A DNA stretch of 64,000 nucleotides, from assembly GCA_026545225.1 (NCBI GenBank), contig CM048846.1, positions 57,850,270 through 57,914,269 of the forward strand, given 5' to 3'. A model generated the notes under the pieces. That model was not told the origin of the DNA. It saw nothing but the letters and a program-made list of their open reading frames with translations, and ran no database searches. Positions 48,001-52,691 of the stretch are shown in pieces; position 1 is the first letter of the stretch, and each line of letters starts with the position of its first letter. A program made the translations under genes and the position numbers. Source of the stretch: Cornus controversa (taxonomy: Eukaryota > Streptophyta > Magnoliopsida > Cornales > Cornaceae).

Positions 48001-51000
48001 TCTCTGTATTTGTGTGATTTTCAGTGTTTTTCTCTTAATTCCATTCCAAACTCTAGATGCCCTTATATACTGGGTTACAAGAGAGTCCTAAACAAGGTCC
48101 AAGACCCACAAGCGAAAAACGGGTCAAACCCGGCTCGCAACGTGACTCGGGTCGAGACAAAATTCGGTCCATAACATAACACCATCAATAAAAGGAACAA
48201 AATGTTACCGGCATGGAAAGGAGTTCTCATCAAACCACAAACATCAGAATGAATTAACTCAACACCTCTTTGGCTCTCCAAGCTACTCCCTTTGGAAAAG
48301 ATTGTCAGTGTGGCTTCCCAAGTGCACACCCTTCACAAACGTCATGAGATTCTTTAACGTTGGGAAGACATGAACCATATTCTTTTGATGAAGTAACTTG
48401 AGGCTATGAAAGTTCAAATGCCCAAGTCTTCTATGCCACAACCATGAACTACCATCAACTTGAGCCTTCAAAGCAACATTCTTAGCATACTTGAATGTAA
48501 GTGAAAATGTTCTATTTTTCCCATTTGTATTTGTGCCCCAACCTAACTTGGAGCACTTCTATCTTGAATTGTGTAGCCCTTTCCCTCAAAGTGGATTGAA
48601 TAGCCATGTTCCAAAAGTTGGCCAACACTTGGTACGTTTTGCTCCAAATCCGGGCATAGCAACACATCACTAATAAATTTAGTCCCTCTTTTTATTTCAA
48701 CACAAATTGTTCCTTTGTCTTTTGCATTCACTAATGTTCCATCGCCCAATCTCACTTGAGATTTAATAGAAGTATCAACATCCCGAAATATGGTTTTACT
48801 ACCAGTCATGTCGTTACTACAACCACTATTCAGGTACCAAACATCATTTTTGTGCTTGGAAGCACTTTGACAAGCATAAAACAAGCTCCCTTCAGCTGCA
48901 TTATCTTCAGAAAGATTGGCTTGTTGATGGCTTTTGAGTCTGCAATCTTTTGAAAGATGGCCAATTTTTTGCAATAAAAGCACTCTGGCTTTCCCTTGAA
49001 CCAACAATCTTTGTCTACATGGCTGCTCTTTTGGCAAATACTACATTTTTGTGAACTTCCTTCAGTATTAGATCTTCTGTCATAGTTGAATCTACCTCTT
49101 CTCCTTGATGAATTTCTTCCTCTTCCTCTCCTCTTCCTTGTGATCTACCACCTCTAGATGATTCTCCTTTTGGTGGTTCATTTTTTGATAATTCTCTCAT
49201 GTGAGACTTGGAGCCAAGATTAACATTGGACTGAAAGCACTTTCAGTTGACTTTTCTGAGTGTCGTGCGAATCTTTGCTCATGGGATTTCAAAGAACCCA
49301 TCAATTCATGGACACTCAGTGAAGAGATGTCCTTTGTTTCTTCAATAATACTGACAATTGAATCATTTTTTTCTGGTAAATTCACCAGAATTTTCTCGAC
49401 AGAAAAGGGAACTCTTCAACTCCAGTCTTTGGGACTGAGTCTGATATCGGATTTTGTAGGATAATTTGTCTGCAAATACAGTGGGTAATATGGTTACAAC
49501 TCAGATCAATCATGTATTTGGGAATGAACAAAATCAAAACTTGAAAGCAGGGGAAGAAGAGTGTAGAACAGGGCAACAACTTCTTGTTTCATTTCATATT
49601 TTCTGATTGAATACCAAGAGTCTAATAGAATTTTGTATTATCAAAATATGTTAGAGAGACCCATGTGATGTGTAGAATTTTCAACCACACAAGCTATTAA
49701 GTTAAACTAACTGGAGTAGTTACTGCAGTAGTTACAGCACATTAACCTTAACAGAGGTAAACCTCAAAGAAAAGAAAGAAAACAGAAACCTTATTTGCTA
49801 CAACAAATCAGAAGAAACAATACAGAACTGATAATAATCAGAAAATGCAACAAAAGTCTTCAAGTCTCATTCCCAAAAAGAGCAGACAATCAACACGTCT
49901 CCCTGGCAACAGCAGCAGCCTCTCTGCTTGTATCTTCATGCATCCTTAGATTCCTCTCTCTCTAAATTTGCCACAAGTTTGCATTCTTACATTAGCTATG
50001 TTGGACAAACTCAATACAGATCAAGAAAATGATCAATCTTTAATGGCATTAGTTTAAAGCCTGTGATTCCACTCGAATTCTTATAACAATTTCTGTTTTT
50101 AAGTTCAAAGCCCTTAATTGTGGATAATTTAAACTGGCAATATATATTCATGAGGCAGCGTTGGCTTTTCAGATCTATATGCTTGTCTAAGTTAAATAGT
50201 GTTTCTAATAGGTATTCAAGAAAATGGTCTTCACAAAATGTCTCAAATTCAAGAACTATAAGAAGTGGTCCTGAAAAACTGTCATATCGTGAATATATGA
50301 CTGCTGTCTGGCAGGTAATCATCCATCATTTGTTGAATACCATTCTGCATATTGTGAATATATATATATATATATATATATTGAAAAATTATTTATGAAT
50401 TATGAATATATATTAGATAATTATTGTTTAAGTACATAATTTAGATTTCAATGAGCAAAATGCTTTGGTGGTTGTTGTAATGAGCATAATGCATGTATGC
50501 GTTACTGTATATATCCAGATATTCCAAAAAAAAATTAAAAAGAAAAGAAAAAAAGAAAAGAAAAGAAAAAGAGAAGAAAATGACTATGTTTTATAATGAA
50601 TTATTTGCTGAAGGCATTGCCTAATTCAGCAATAACAAGCTGGCACATCTGTGCTACTCACACAAGTTAGAGCCTTAGAACAATGACTTTATGAAATATC
50701 ATATGTCAGATCTGTATTGAGTTTTTCCTTGCCAAAACCCTGTCGTGACGGGAGCCTGCAAGACCAAAATTGGATAATGCTTTACTTCCCAAAGGCTGGT
50801 GATTTAAAGGCTTTATTTTAAATTTTAAAGGTTCTTTATTTACTTTCTAGTGAACTGCATGAAGTTTGATTATAGTCATTCATCTACCTGAATTAAACTG
50901 AAAATTTGTTGTGAAAGATTTTTGTTGTTTGCGAGATTGACTGTCCTGAAGCTTTCAGGTGCATATAGTTTTTGTCTTGCGTATAATTATAGGCAACTAA

Positions 51001-51609
51001 CCAAGGGGTTGTATCTGAGTGGCATCTCCTATTCTCCACATAGTGGATGTTGAGGGTTCGAGTCCCATTAGGGGCAAAGTGGGGGAGTGTGAATTATTTG
51101 ATATGACAAAAAAAAAAAAAAAATAGGAAGAGAAAAGAAAAGTACTTGCATGCAATTATATCAAAATCATTATGATTATATATCAGTAACTTTTCTTCTT
51201 TCATGATGGTAACATTAAATATCGTTTCTGGTTATTGCAGTCCTTTGTTACACACAGAATACTTGTGCGAGCTTCAGGTTTGAATGAAGGCACTCGTGGC
51301 TGATTCAATTTCCCTGCTTTGAAAGAATGGATGATTACTTTGTTATTTATTCAAATTGATTTATGTTGTTTTTGCTGCATTGCAGATGGTGGTGGTAATC
51401 ATCAAAACCACCCTATCTATTTATCAGAATGGTTGTTGCCGGCACTAAGTTTGTTGGATAAATTTATAATTAGAGATGTATGATTTGATATTTTGTTCAT
51501 TGCTTGAGAAGAAATTAGTTAAAATAAATTAAGTTTTAGTTTGTTATGAGACATTTTTCTGATTGTTTTCATTTCTAACTTGCAGGCTGGAGTGTTAATT
51601 ATATCATGA
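7903..51609 (+). CDS. XRCC2: DNA repair protein XRCC2 homologue (RAD51 paralogue), ten exons
   Basis: XRCC2 is a nuclear RAD51 paralogue; in animals it works in the RAD51B-RAD51C-RAD51D-XRCC2 complex in homologous recombination. Exons: 7903-8112, 8247-8394, 14903-15066, 16795-16865, 36205-36267, 37994-38131, 50212-50314, 51241-51277, 51386-51477, 51586-51609. All introns are GT-AG and all phases join, giving 1050 bases and 349 residues with no internal stop. Residues 15-70 ([14 protein letters not shown], then [20 protein letters not shown]) are typical of plant XRCC2. Walker A is GPSPSAKT (58-65, Lys64) and Walker B is HFLMID (192-197), followed by SIGAFHWID. The start is the first ATG of the open exon; the Lys/Gly run at residues 7-15 is unusual, and a later start is not available before the conserved block. 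Introns 2, 4 and 6 are 6.5, 19.3 and 12.1 kb and full of transposons. I infer that the gene is functional from its intact frame. Transcript data would settle it. Confidence 0.93.
8247..8394 (+). CDS. XRCC2: XRCC2 exon 2
   Basis: The acceptor is ATCTAG/GCC and the donor AATG/GTAAGC. It encodes [20 protein letters not shown] onward, the RecA-fold part after Walker A, with the conserved [13 protein letters not shown]. It ends in phase 1. Confidence 0.93.
8395..10079. other. XRCC2 intron 2, left part: no feature recognised
   Basis: The stretch is AT-rich, with short open frames (8552-8743 and 8771-8971) that match nothing I know. A pyrimidine-poor block near 8690-8760 (repeated AAAACAACAGCAA-like words) may be transposon-derived, but I cannot assign it. 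Confidence 0.45.
10080..11166 (-). mobile_element. L1-type LINE 3' fragment (zf-RVT region)
   Basis: The minus-strand frames at 10904-10569 and 10647-10399 give a broken LINE ORF2 C terminus. The second reads [20 protein letters not shown], then [20 protein letters not shown], the zinc-binding domain that follows reverse transcriptase in plant LINEs. A related block lies at 44045-44483. RT and endonuclease are absent. The right boundary coincides with the copia insertion at 11167-11171. I could not find the LINE continuing at 14256. Confidence 0.75.
11325..13755 (+). pseudogene. Copia pol relic: integrase core, RT, RNase H
   Basis: Order: [12 protein letters not shown] linker; integrase catalytic block [16 protein letters not shown] (from 11453) with [19 protein letters not shown]; the [16 protein letters not shown] block (about 11958-12005); RT beginning near 12310 ([18 protein letters not shown]); [20 protein letters not shown] (12594 on); the YVDD-type box near 12860; RNase H from 13033 to 13755. 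Stops occur at about 11652, 12055, 12424 and 12782, and in the RNase H part. It cannot yield a polyprotein. Confidence 0.85.
13848..14250 (+). mobile_element. Copia 3' LTR (403 bp)
   Basis: It follows the tract CAAGTGGGAGAT, starts TGTTGTGATTGTGG and ends TTCCCAACA. A TATA-like CTCTATAAATAGG lies near 14012-14024. It is closely related to the LTR at 5863-6267. Confidence 0.88.
14583..14690 (-). mobile_element. tRNA-derived SINE fragment
   Basis: Read on the minus strand, an A-box-like TATAGCCCAATGGTACC (14677-14661) is followed by a B-box-like GGGTTCATGTTCC (14631-14619). This is the internal Pol III promoter layout of tRNA-derived SINEs. Clover-leaf pairing is not preserved, so I do not call it a tRNA. 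Confidence 0.55.
14903..15066 (+). CDS. XRCC2: XRCC2 exon 3
   Basis: The acceptor is TTTTCTAG/GATC and the donor CTTAAG/GTGAGA. It encodes [15 protein letters not shown] through [15 protein letters not shown] and closes in phase 0. A TRIM element begins about 20 bases past the donor. Confidence 0.92.
15086..15335 (+). mobile_element. Very short TRIM/SMART-type element in XRCC2 intron 3
   Basis: A complete 73-bp terminal repeat, 15263-15335 (TGTTGGAGG...TTGTCAACA), matches a partial copy ending at 15129 (TTAGAGTAGCTGGTTGTCAACA in two pieces). The left copy is followed immediately by TGGTATCAGAG (15130-15140), the plant initiator-tRNA(Met) primer-binding site. A GAGGGGGCG tract precedes the right repeat. 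The interior is about 130 bp and non-coding. It starts about 20 bases after the exon 3 donor. Confidence 0.7.
15336..15746. other. XRCC2 intron 3, middle: no feature recognised
   Basis: AT-rich intron sequence. The only landmark is a primer-binding-site complement (GCTCTGATACCA, 15733-15744) that belongs to the adjoining Cassandra element. Confidence 0.5.
15747..16354 (-). mobile_element. Cassandra-type TRIM with unequal LTRs
   Basis: On the minus strand: LTR 16354-16127 (ends TGTTACA); primer-binding site TGGTATCAGAGC (16124-16113); an interior of about 70 bp ending in an AAGGGGAGTGGAT tract; then LTR 16057-15747 (starts TGTGACG, ends CGTTACA), followed by another TGGTATCAGAGC at 15744-15733. 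The second LTR contains a 5S rRNA-like segment, the mark of Cassandra elements. The first is shorter (228 bp) and lacks it. There is no coding capacity, as is normal for TRIMs. The extra primer site beyond the second LTR suggests a former tandem or recombined array. Confidence 0.85.
15800..15872 (-). other. 5S rRNA-derived segment in Cassandra LTR
   Basis: The minus strand reads TCAGAACTCCGCAGTTAAGC, then GTGCTT, GAGTAGTACCAGGACC, GGTGACCCCCTGAGAAGTC. This follows the last two thirds of plant 5S rRNA, including the A-box and C-box parts of the internal Pol III promoter. The 5' third of 5S is absent or unrecognisable, so it is not a functional 5S gene. Confidence 0.9.
16355..16794. other. XRCC2 intron 3, right part
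   Basis: AT-rich, with a short near-direct repeat of TTTCATGATTCTAGACTATC at about 16515 and 16562. No gene was seen. Confidence 0.5.
16795..16865 (+). CDS. XRCC2: XRCC2 exon 4 (Walker B)
   Basis: The acceptor is GCTCACAG/ACA and the donor GACAG/GTTTGT. It encodes [20 protein letters not shown] then MID; the last serine codon is split with exon 5, 19.3 kb away. It ends in phase 2. Confidence 0.92.
16866..18289. other. XRCC2 intron 4, left part
   Basis: It contains a TA microsatellite (about 16937-16960), then ACTAGCGTATTGCCCGTGCC, wording often seen at plant Helitron or other DNA-transposon ends (weak inference). A tandem duplication (17141-17420) and GTGACGGAGCCAGCCGG near 17487, a phrase common in plant repeats, follow. 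TTTAGTTTGTAAGAAAATGG occurs twice (about 18154 and 18202). No gene was seen. Confidence 0.45.
17141..17420 (+). repeat. Two-copy tandem duplication, about 140-bp unit
   Basis: Two copies, starting near 17141 and 17281, share CTCCGAAATTATATTTGTT, TATTTATAGGTTTTTAATAA and TTTTAGATGTTTGATGTCC in the same order, with scattered substitutions. Confidence 0.8.
18296..19905 (+). pseudogene. LINE ORF1 relic (DUF4283-type RNA-binding protein)
   Basis: From the ATG at 18296 the frame gives [16 protein letters not shown] and [16 protein letters not shown]. After a stop near 18574 it continues with [17 protein letters not shown] and [17 protein letters not shown], the end of the DUF4283 domain common to plant LINE ORF1. 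Further downstream (19611-19905) the product is a basic Lys/Arg-rich tail. At least two stops separate these pieces, and the copia insertion follows. Confidence 0.75.
20060..20420 (-). mobile_element. 3' LTR of nested copia (361 bp)
   Basis: Shares almost its whole length with 24368-24674, including TTCACCCAAAATCTA and GGGATCCAATTACAGAGAG on the + strand. It has an extra 50-60 bases near 20285-20400 that are missing from the other LTR. Confidence 0.9.
20598..24264 (-). pseudogene. Copia gag-pol relic
   Basis: On the minus strand: UBN2-type gag (24264-23548, [18 protein letters not shown]). A CCHC zinc knuckle ([14 protein letters not shown]) is readable near 23640-23585 only after a frameshift. 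The protease region follows ([15 protein letters not shown], about 23400). Gag-pre-integrase is at 23198-23016 ([10 protein letters not shown]), the integrase core at 23019-22483 ([34 protein letters not shown]) and the linker at 22423-22010. RT is at 21966-21640 ([20 protein letters not shown]) and an intact YVDD box near 21470-21425. RNase H is at 20870-20598 ([22 protein letters not shown]). Breaks between these blocks exclude a polyprotein. Confidence 0.9.
24368..24674 (-). mobile_element. 5' LTR of nested copia (307 bp)
   Basis: Lies next to the minus-strand primer-binding site GGTATCAAAGCC (complement at 24354-24365). It ends where the LINE resumes at 24675. Confidence 0.9.
24966..24981 (+). 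repeat. G14 homopolymer
   Basis: Fourteen consecutive G within LINE sequence between ORF1 and ORF2. Confidence 0.95.
25408..29103 (+). pseudogene. LINE ORF2 relic: AP endonuclease, RT, zf-RVT
   Basis: It starts at ATG 25408 with [18 protein letters not shown], the endonuclease N terminus. It continues with [17 protein letters not shown] (25812 on), [12 protein letters not shown] and a SDH motif (26067 on). RT includes [20 protein letters not shown] (26740 on), [25 protein letters not shown] (27022 on), [23 protein letters not shown] in an adjacent frame (27300), FADGTF (27548) and [11 protein letters not shown]. The C-terminal zf-RVT-like region is at 28522-28800 ([26 protein letters not shown]). 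Stops include one near 25513. The canonical FADD is FADG here, and a 48-bp unit is triplicated at 27341-27484. The element is inactive. Confidence 0.85.
27341..27484 (+). repeat. In-frame 48-bp triplication inside LINE RT
   Basis: Units start at 27341, 27389 and 27437. Each encodes [15 protein letters not shown] plus one residue, with single-base differences. The multiple of three keeps the frame open. Confidence 0.95.
29191..29490. other. Intron 4 spacer between LINE and TRIM
   Basis: AT-rich. CACAAAAGT occurs twice, each followed by a TAT-rich run. No gene was seen. Confidence 0.5.
29491..30272 (+). mobile_element. Complete TRIM element in XRCC2 intron 4
   Basis: LTRs at 29491-29787 and 29978-30272 both start TGTTGGAGAATATATTATTG and end TTTTATCAACA. 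The primer-binding site TGGTTTCAGAGC (29788-29799) touches the first LTR, and a TTTAGGGGGGGG tract touches the second. Flanking 5-mers are ATATA and ATACA. The 190-bp interior is non-coding and carries short repeats of GGATCAACTCGTC-type words. A TATA-like ACGTATAAATAGAGG sits in each LTR. The same family makes the array at 41542-43149 and the solo LTR at 56851-57128. Confidence 0.92.
30273..30885. other. Intron 4 spacer
   Basis: A CA microsatellite (about 30278-30290) is followed by AT-rich sequence. The open frame at 30625-30858 is Ser/Thr/Arg-rich with no recognised domain, and I do not support it as a gene. Confidence 0.45.
30886..32009 (+). mobile_element. Short non-autonomous LTR retrotransposon (TRIM/LARD-like)
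   Basis: LTRs at 30886-31109 (224 bp) and 31796-32009 (214 bp) share GATAATATATTTAATATTAT, CTATAAATAGGCC-type TATA boxes and TTTCTAACA ends. The primer-binding site TGGTATCAAAGCC lies at 31110-31122 and a GAGGGGGGC tract precedes the 3' LTR. A perfect 5-bp target duplication AAAGG flanks it (30881-30885 and 32010-32014). The 686-bp interior has no gag or pol. Its 3' part is duplicated (units near 31672 and 31741), each unit with a CAAACTCAAG/CTTGAGTTTG hairpin. Confidence 0.92.
32010..32423. other. Intron 4 spacer
   Basis: A-rich to about 32160, then mixed sequence. No gene or element was recognised. Confidence 0.5.
32424..32635. mobile_element. MITE with GGCCCTGTTTGG-type inverted ends
   Basis: The left end, GGCCCTGTTTGGATTGAC, and the complement of the right end, GTCCCTGTTTGGCAGAGC, form imperfect terminal inverted repeats around a 212-bp non-coding body. 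Words such as AAAAGC/GCTTTT occur in both arms. TAT flanks each end, perhaps a 3-bp duplication. The superfamily is uncertain. Confidence 0.65.
32810..35659 (+). mobile_element. 2850-bp solo LTR of a Ty3/gypsy element
   Basis: It starts TGTGAGATCCTGAATT and ends GGGACGTGACA, with a perfect 5-bp duplication CTCTT on both sides (32805-32809 and 35660-35664). No internal region is present, so this is the product of LTR-LTR recombination. The closing CTCGGGTCTTTGGGATTCGG is typical of chromovirus-type gypsy LTRs. It holds a GTGTGCGCGCGCGC run near 34950. Open frames inside are short and I do not support them as genes. Confidence 0.88.
35660..36204. other. Intron 4, right end
   Basis: CT-rich microsatellites (about 35690-35735) are followed by a short tandem GTTCATGGTGCTCCGGCCAT (near 35880 and 35918). 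Ordinary AT-rich intron continues to the exon 5 acceptor. Confidence 0.5.
36205..36267 (+). CDS. XRCC2: XRCC2 exon 5
   Basis: The acceptor is TTGCAACAG/T and the donor AGCAG/GTGATA. It encodes [20 protein letters not shown], which continues the Walker B strand. It ends in phase 2. The exon is only 63 bases, between introns of 19.3 and 1.7 kb. Confidence 0.9.
36268..37269. other. Intron 5, left part
   Basis: AT-rich intron sequence with no feature I can name. Confidence 0.5.
37270..37700 (+). mobile_element. Short LINE fragment (zf-RVT region), degraded
   Basis: Near 37480-37670 the + strand reads, across stops, [16 protein letters not shown], then [16 protein letters not shown] and [16 protein letters not shown]. 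This matches the zf-RVT region seen at 44483-44300 ([27 protein letters not shown]). The part at 37272-37352 is also open ([16 protein letters not shown]) but I cannot place it in the LINE. Confidence 0.5.
37994..38131 (+). CDS. XRCC2: XRCC2 exon 6
   Basis: The acceptor is TGTGTAG/GAAAAG and the donor AACAG/GTGAGT. It encodes [16 protein letters not shown] through [18 protein letters not shown] and ends in phase 2. The PMLVLATKA strand is a typical RecA-fold core strand. Confidence 0.92.
38132..39317. other. XRCC2 intron 6, left part
   Basis: AT-rich, with a TC microsatellite (about 38348-38370) and a C20/A13 homopolymer junction (39046-39078). No gene was seen. Confidence 0.5.
39046..39078 (+). 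repeat. C20-A13 homopolymer junction
   Basis: Twenty C followed directly by thirteen A. A matching A12-G14 junction occurs at 59529-59554. Confidence 0.95.
39318..40007 (-). mobile_element. Gypsy LTR fragment, minus strand
   Basis: On the + strand it opens TGTCACGCCCTGAATTCC, the complement of the GGGCGTGACA ending of gypsy LTRs (compare 35650-35659). About 690 bases of LTR-like sequence follow, to a copia LTR at 40008. The remainder of this LTR may continue past 40480, but I could not prove it. Confidence 0.6.
40008..40480 (-). mobile_element. Copia 3' end: LTR plus last part of pol
   Basis: The LTR is 40008-40311 (+ strand TGTTACTGTGG...GGATTTCCACA). Next to it is CTCCCCCTCAAGC, the complement of a polypurine tract, then the complement of the copia pol end (TTGGATCTCAGTTTCTCAAA and GAGCTTTTGTAAGGATGTC). 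The rest of the element is missing. Confidence 0.75.
40481..41541. other. Intron 6 spacer, possibly residual gypsy LTR
   Basis: Mixed sequence with CT-rich runs (about 40800-40935) and a CA microsatellite (about 41216-41236). The frame at 40951-40730 on the minus strand is a Glu/Arg low-complexity run from the CT tract, not a gene. Confidence 0.45.
41542..43149 (-). mobile_element. Tandem double TRIM (LTR-int-LTR-LTR-int-LTR) in one target duplication
   Basis: There are four LTRs: 41542-41834, 42047-42347, 42348-42644 and 42856-43149. Two interiors lie at 41835-42046 and 42645-42855. The middle two LTRs abut with no spare base (CTCCAACA/TGTTGATAAAA on the + strand). The whole array is flanked by CTACT (41537-41541 and 43150-43154), one perfect 5-bp duplication for both units. 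Interiors carry complements of a purine tract (CCCCCCCTCAAG) and of the primer-binding site (CTCTGATACTA), plus repeats of GATCCGAGACGAGTTGAT. It is the same family as 29491-30272. Confidence 0.93.
43150..43689. other. Intron 6 spacer
   Basis: AT-rich and contains the 59-bp duplication at 43333-43450. No gene was seen. Confidence 0.5.
43333..43450 (+). repeat. Two-copy 59-bp tandem duplication
   Basis: Units start at 43333 and 43392 (CAAGAAAGGCTATGATTGAC...) and differ at only one or two positions (for example ATTGTCTTAT against ATTGTATTAT), so the duplication is recent. Confidence 0.93.
44045..46070 (-). pseudogene. LINE RT and zf-RVT relic
   Basis: RT fragments at 46044-45832 and, across stops, [20 protein letters not shown] (about 45750), [13 protein letters not shown] (about 45590) and [10 protein letters not shown]. 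The large open frame 45398-44811 covers the RT thumb ([36 protein letters not shown]), followed by zf-RVT at 44483-44045. The catalytic YADD is preserved, but the frame around it is not open as a whole. Confidence 0.85.
46110..46940 (-). pseudogene. LINE ORF1 relic with zinc knuckle
   Basis: DUF4283-type region at 46940-46545 ([38 protein letters not shown]), then after a frame change a CCHC knuckle ([14 protein letters not shown]) and a Lys-rich then acidic tail. The knuckle fits ORF1 nucleic-acid binding. Confidence 0.8.
47283..47460 (+). pseudogene. Short copia RT fragment, plus strand
   Basis: Two frames together give [12 protein letters not shown], then [20 protein letters not shown] and [15 protein letters not shown], the N terminus of copia reverse transcriptase. 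A frameshift sits near 47320. It is head-to-head with the minus-strand copia gag that starts near 47540. Confidence 0.75.
47540..48181 (-). mobile_element. Copia LTR, primer-binding site and gag N terminus (inserted copy)
   Basis: The LTR 48181-47809 (373 bp) starts TGTTATGTTATGG and ends GTTGTAACA on the minus strand. It is followed by TGGTATCAGAGC (47805-47794) and then gag ([20 protein letters not shown] near 47760-47700), ending near 47540. This is the 5' end of a copia element whose remainder is missing. Its LTR begins inside the integrase of the element at 48182-49404, so it probably inserted there. Confidence 0.75.
48182..49404 (-). pseudogene. Copia gag-protease-integrase fragment
   Basis: Minus strand: gag C terminus (49385-49197, [16 protein letters not shown]), a C-rich knuckle region near 49010-48940, and protease ([13 protein letters not shown] near 48840-48800). 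Gag-pre-integrase follows ([18 protein letters not shown], 48460 on), then the start of integrase ([13 protein letters not shown], near 48250), cut at 48182 by the other copy's LTR. The protease active site reads NSG where DSG is expected, so the catalytic Asp is lost. Upstream of 49404 no gag can be read. Confidence 0.8.
49405..50211. other. Intron 6, right end
   Basis: AT-rich intron sequence up to the exon 7 acceptor. No gene or element was recognised. Confidence 0.5.
50212..50314 (+). CDS. XRCC2: XRCC2 exon 7
   Basis: The acceptor is CTAATAG/GTATTC and the donor TGGCAG/GTAATC. It encodes [20 protein letters not shown] through [10 protein letters not shown] and closes in phase 0. It lies 12.1 kb after exon 6. 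Confidence 0.9.
50315..51002. other. Intron 7, left part
   Basis: A TA microsatellite (about 50358-50382) and an AAAAGAAAAG-type run (about 50527-50580). No gene was seen. Confidence 0.5.
51003..51124 (+). mobile_element. tRNA-derived SINE (Au-like) with A-tail
   Basis: A-box-like TATCTGAGTGG near 51013-51023, a textbook B-box GGTTCGAGTCCC at 51055-51066, and a poly(A) run near 51108-51123. The order and the ending resemble the Au SINE family of plants. It lies inside XRCC2 intron 7, sense orientation. Confidence 0.7.
51241..51277 (+). CDS. XRCC2: XRCC2 exon 8
   Basis: The acceptor is TATTGCAG/TCC and the donor TTCAG/GTTTGA. It encodes [12 protein letters not shown] in 37 bases and ends in phase 1. 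Confidence 0.9.
51386..51477 (+). CDS. XRCC2: XRCC2 exon 9
   Basis: The acceptor is GCATTGCAG/ATG and the donor AGAGAT/GTATGA. It encodes [20 protein letters not shown] followed by [11 protein letters not shown] and ends in phase 0. Confidence 0.9.
51586..51609 (+). CDS. XRCC2: XRCC2 exon 10 (C terminus)
   Basis: The acceptor is ACTTGCAG/GCT. It encodes AGVLIIS and the stop TGA. The 3' UTR presumably runs into 51610-51900. Confidence 0.88.
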   Translation, partial: AGVLIIS

Positions 51610-51800
51610 AGTGCATGCATATTGATGAAGAAGCCGAATGCTGTCTTACATTTTGTTTCATGTTGGCTCACAATCCTCGAATTGGGTCAAAATTGTTCTT
51701 TGCTGCCCTATCTCACCTTTTATATGATTGATGCCTGGGTATTTTCCAAGTTTGAAATGTTGTACCAATTTTGTATTTGAATGGTGAGTTAAAAAGAACA

Positions 51801-52048
51801 AGATGACTATAGTTGATATTAAGTTTCTATTCTACATTGTCTTAACGCTATCTTCATGAGCATCTGATAGGATTAAAGAAATTGTTTTGTTTATGTTGCG
51901 AAGAAGCCTCTCTCTCTCTCTCTCTCTCTCTGTGTTTCGATGAGATGACTATAGTTGATATTAAGTTTCTATTCTACATTGTCTTAACGCTATCTTCATG
52001 AGCATCTGATAGGATTAAAGAAATTGTTTTGTTTATGTTGCGAAGAAG

Positions 52049-52092
<44 letters not shown>
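51801..52092 (+). repeat. 142-bp tandem duplication with CT tracts, just past XRCC2
   Basis: AGATGACTATAGTTGATATT begins at 51801 and again at 51943. The two 142-bp units look identical apart from the length of the terminal CT microsatellite (about 24 against about 42 bases). The duplication lies within 200 bases of the XRCC2 stop and may be in the 3' UTR. Confidence 0.93.
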
Positions 52093-52095
<3 letters not shown>

Positions 52096-52205
52096 CGATG
52101 ATGCGCTACTGTCTATATTCGTTATCTCTCTCTCTGTGTTCTGTGAATCAATGATGCGCTACTATCTATATTTGTTGTCTTTGAAAAAAATTATGATAAA
52201 AAACC

Positions 52206-52245
<40 letters not shown>

Positions 52246-52330
52246 CTGTGTTCTGTGAATCGATGATGATGCGCTACTGTCTATATTCGATATCTTTGAA
52301 AAAAATTATGATAAAAAACCTTGTTTTATA
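52093..52330 (+). repeat. Further imperfect repeats with CT tract
   Basis: GATGCGCTACTGTCTATATT occurs near 52099 and 52270, with a variant near 52152. TTTGAAAAAAATTATGATAA occurs twice (near 52179 and 52293). A CT/GT tract sits between them (about 52210-52252). Confidence 0.85.
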
Positions 52331-52521
52331 AGATAAGTTTAGAACCTTTGAGACTCTGTGTGTTCTTTGTTATTCTTCATTTTCATCTATTTTAGATTGT
52401 AGACAAACAACTCAAGACATTCACATAAATCACAACCCTGATTTTGAGTAGAAAATTGCCAACCATGATTCAATGAACTAACATTTTCATCCTTTGGAAA
52501 TTATATAACAATATTAAAATG

Positions 52522-52549
52522 AATATATATATATATATATATATATATA
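52522..52549 (+). repeat. TA microsatellite
   Basis: About 28 bases of alternating AT just left of the SINE target duplication. Confidence 0.9.
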
Positions 52550-52575
52550 ATCAACTCAATCAGAAAATCAAATCA

Positions 52576-52676
52576 AGCATAACCCAGTGGCCAAGTTGGT
52601 ATAGCGCTTAGCTCCGCGAGTGGGCGTGTCTGTTTGAGCCCCCCTCCTCACCAATGTTTGCTAGGGAAAAGAAAAA
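52576..52676 (+). mobile_element. tRNA-derived SINE with 15-bp target duplication
   Basis: A-box TGGCCAAGTTGG (52588-52599) and B-box GTTTGAGCC (52632-52640) have tRNA-like spacing, and an A-rich tail ends the unit. CAGAAAATCAAATCA (52561-52575) and CAGAAAATCACATCA (52677-52691) flank it, one mismatch in 15. The tRNA acceptor stem is not closed, so it is not a tRNA gene. Confidence 0.8.
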
Positions 52677-52691
52677 CAGAAAATCACATCA

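Noticed and set aside
52588..52660. Possible tRNA gene
   Set aside because: A and B boxes are present, but the acceptor stem does not pair and target duplications flank the unit, so it is a SINE.
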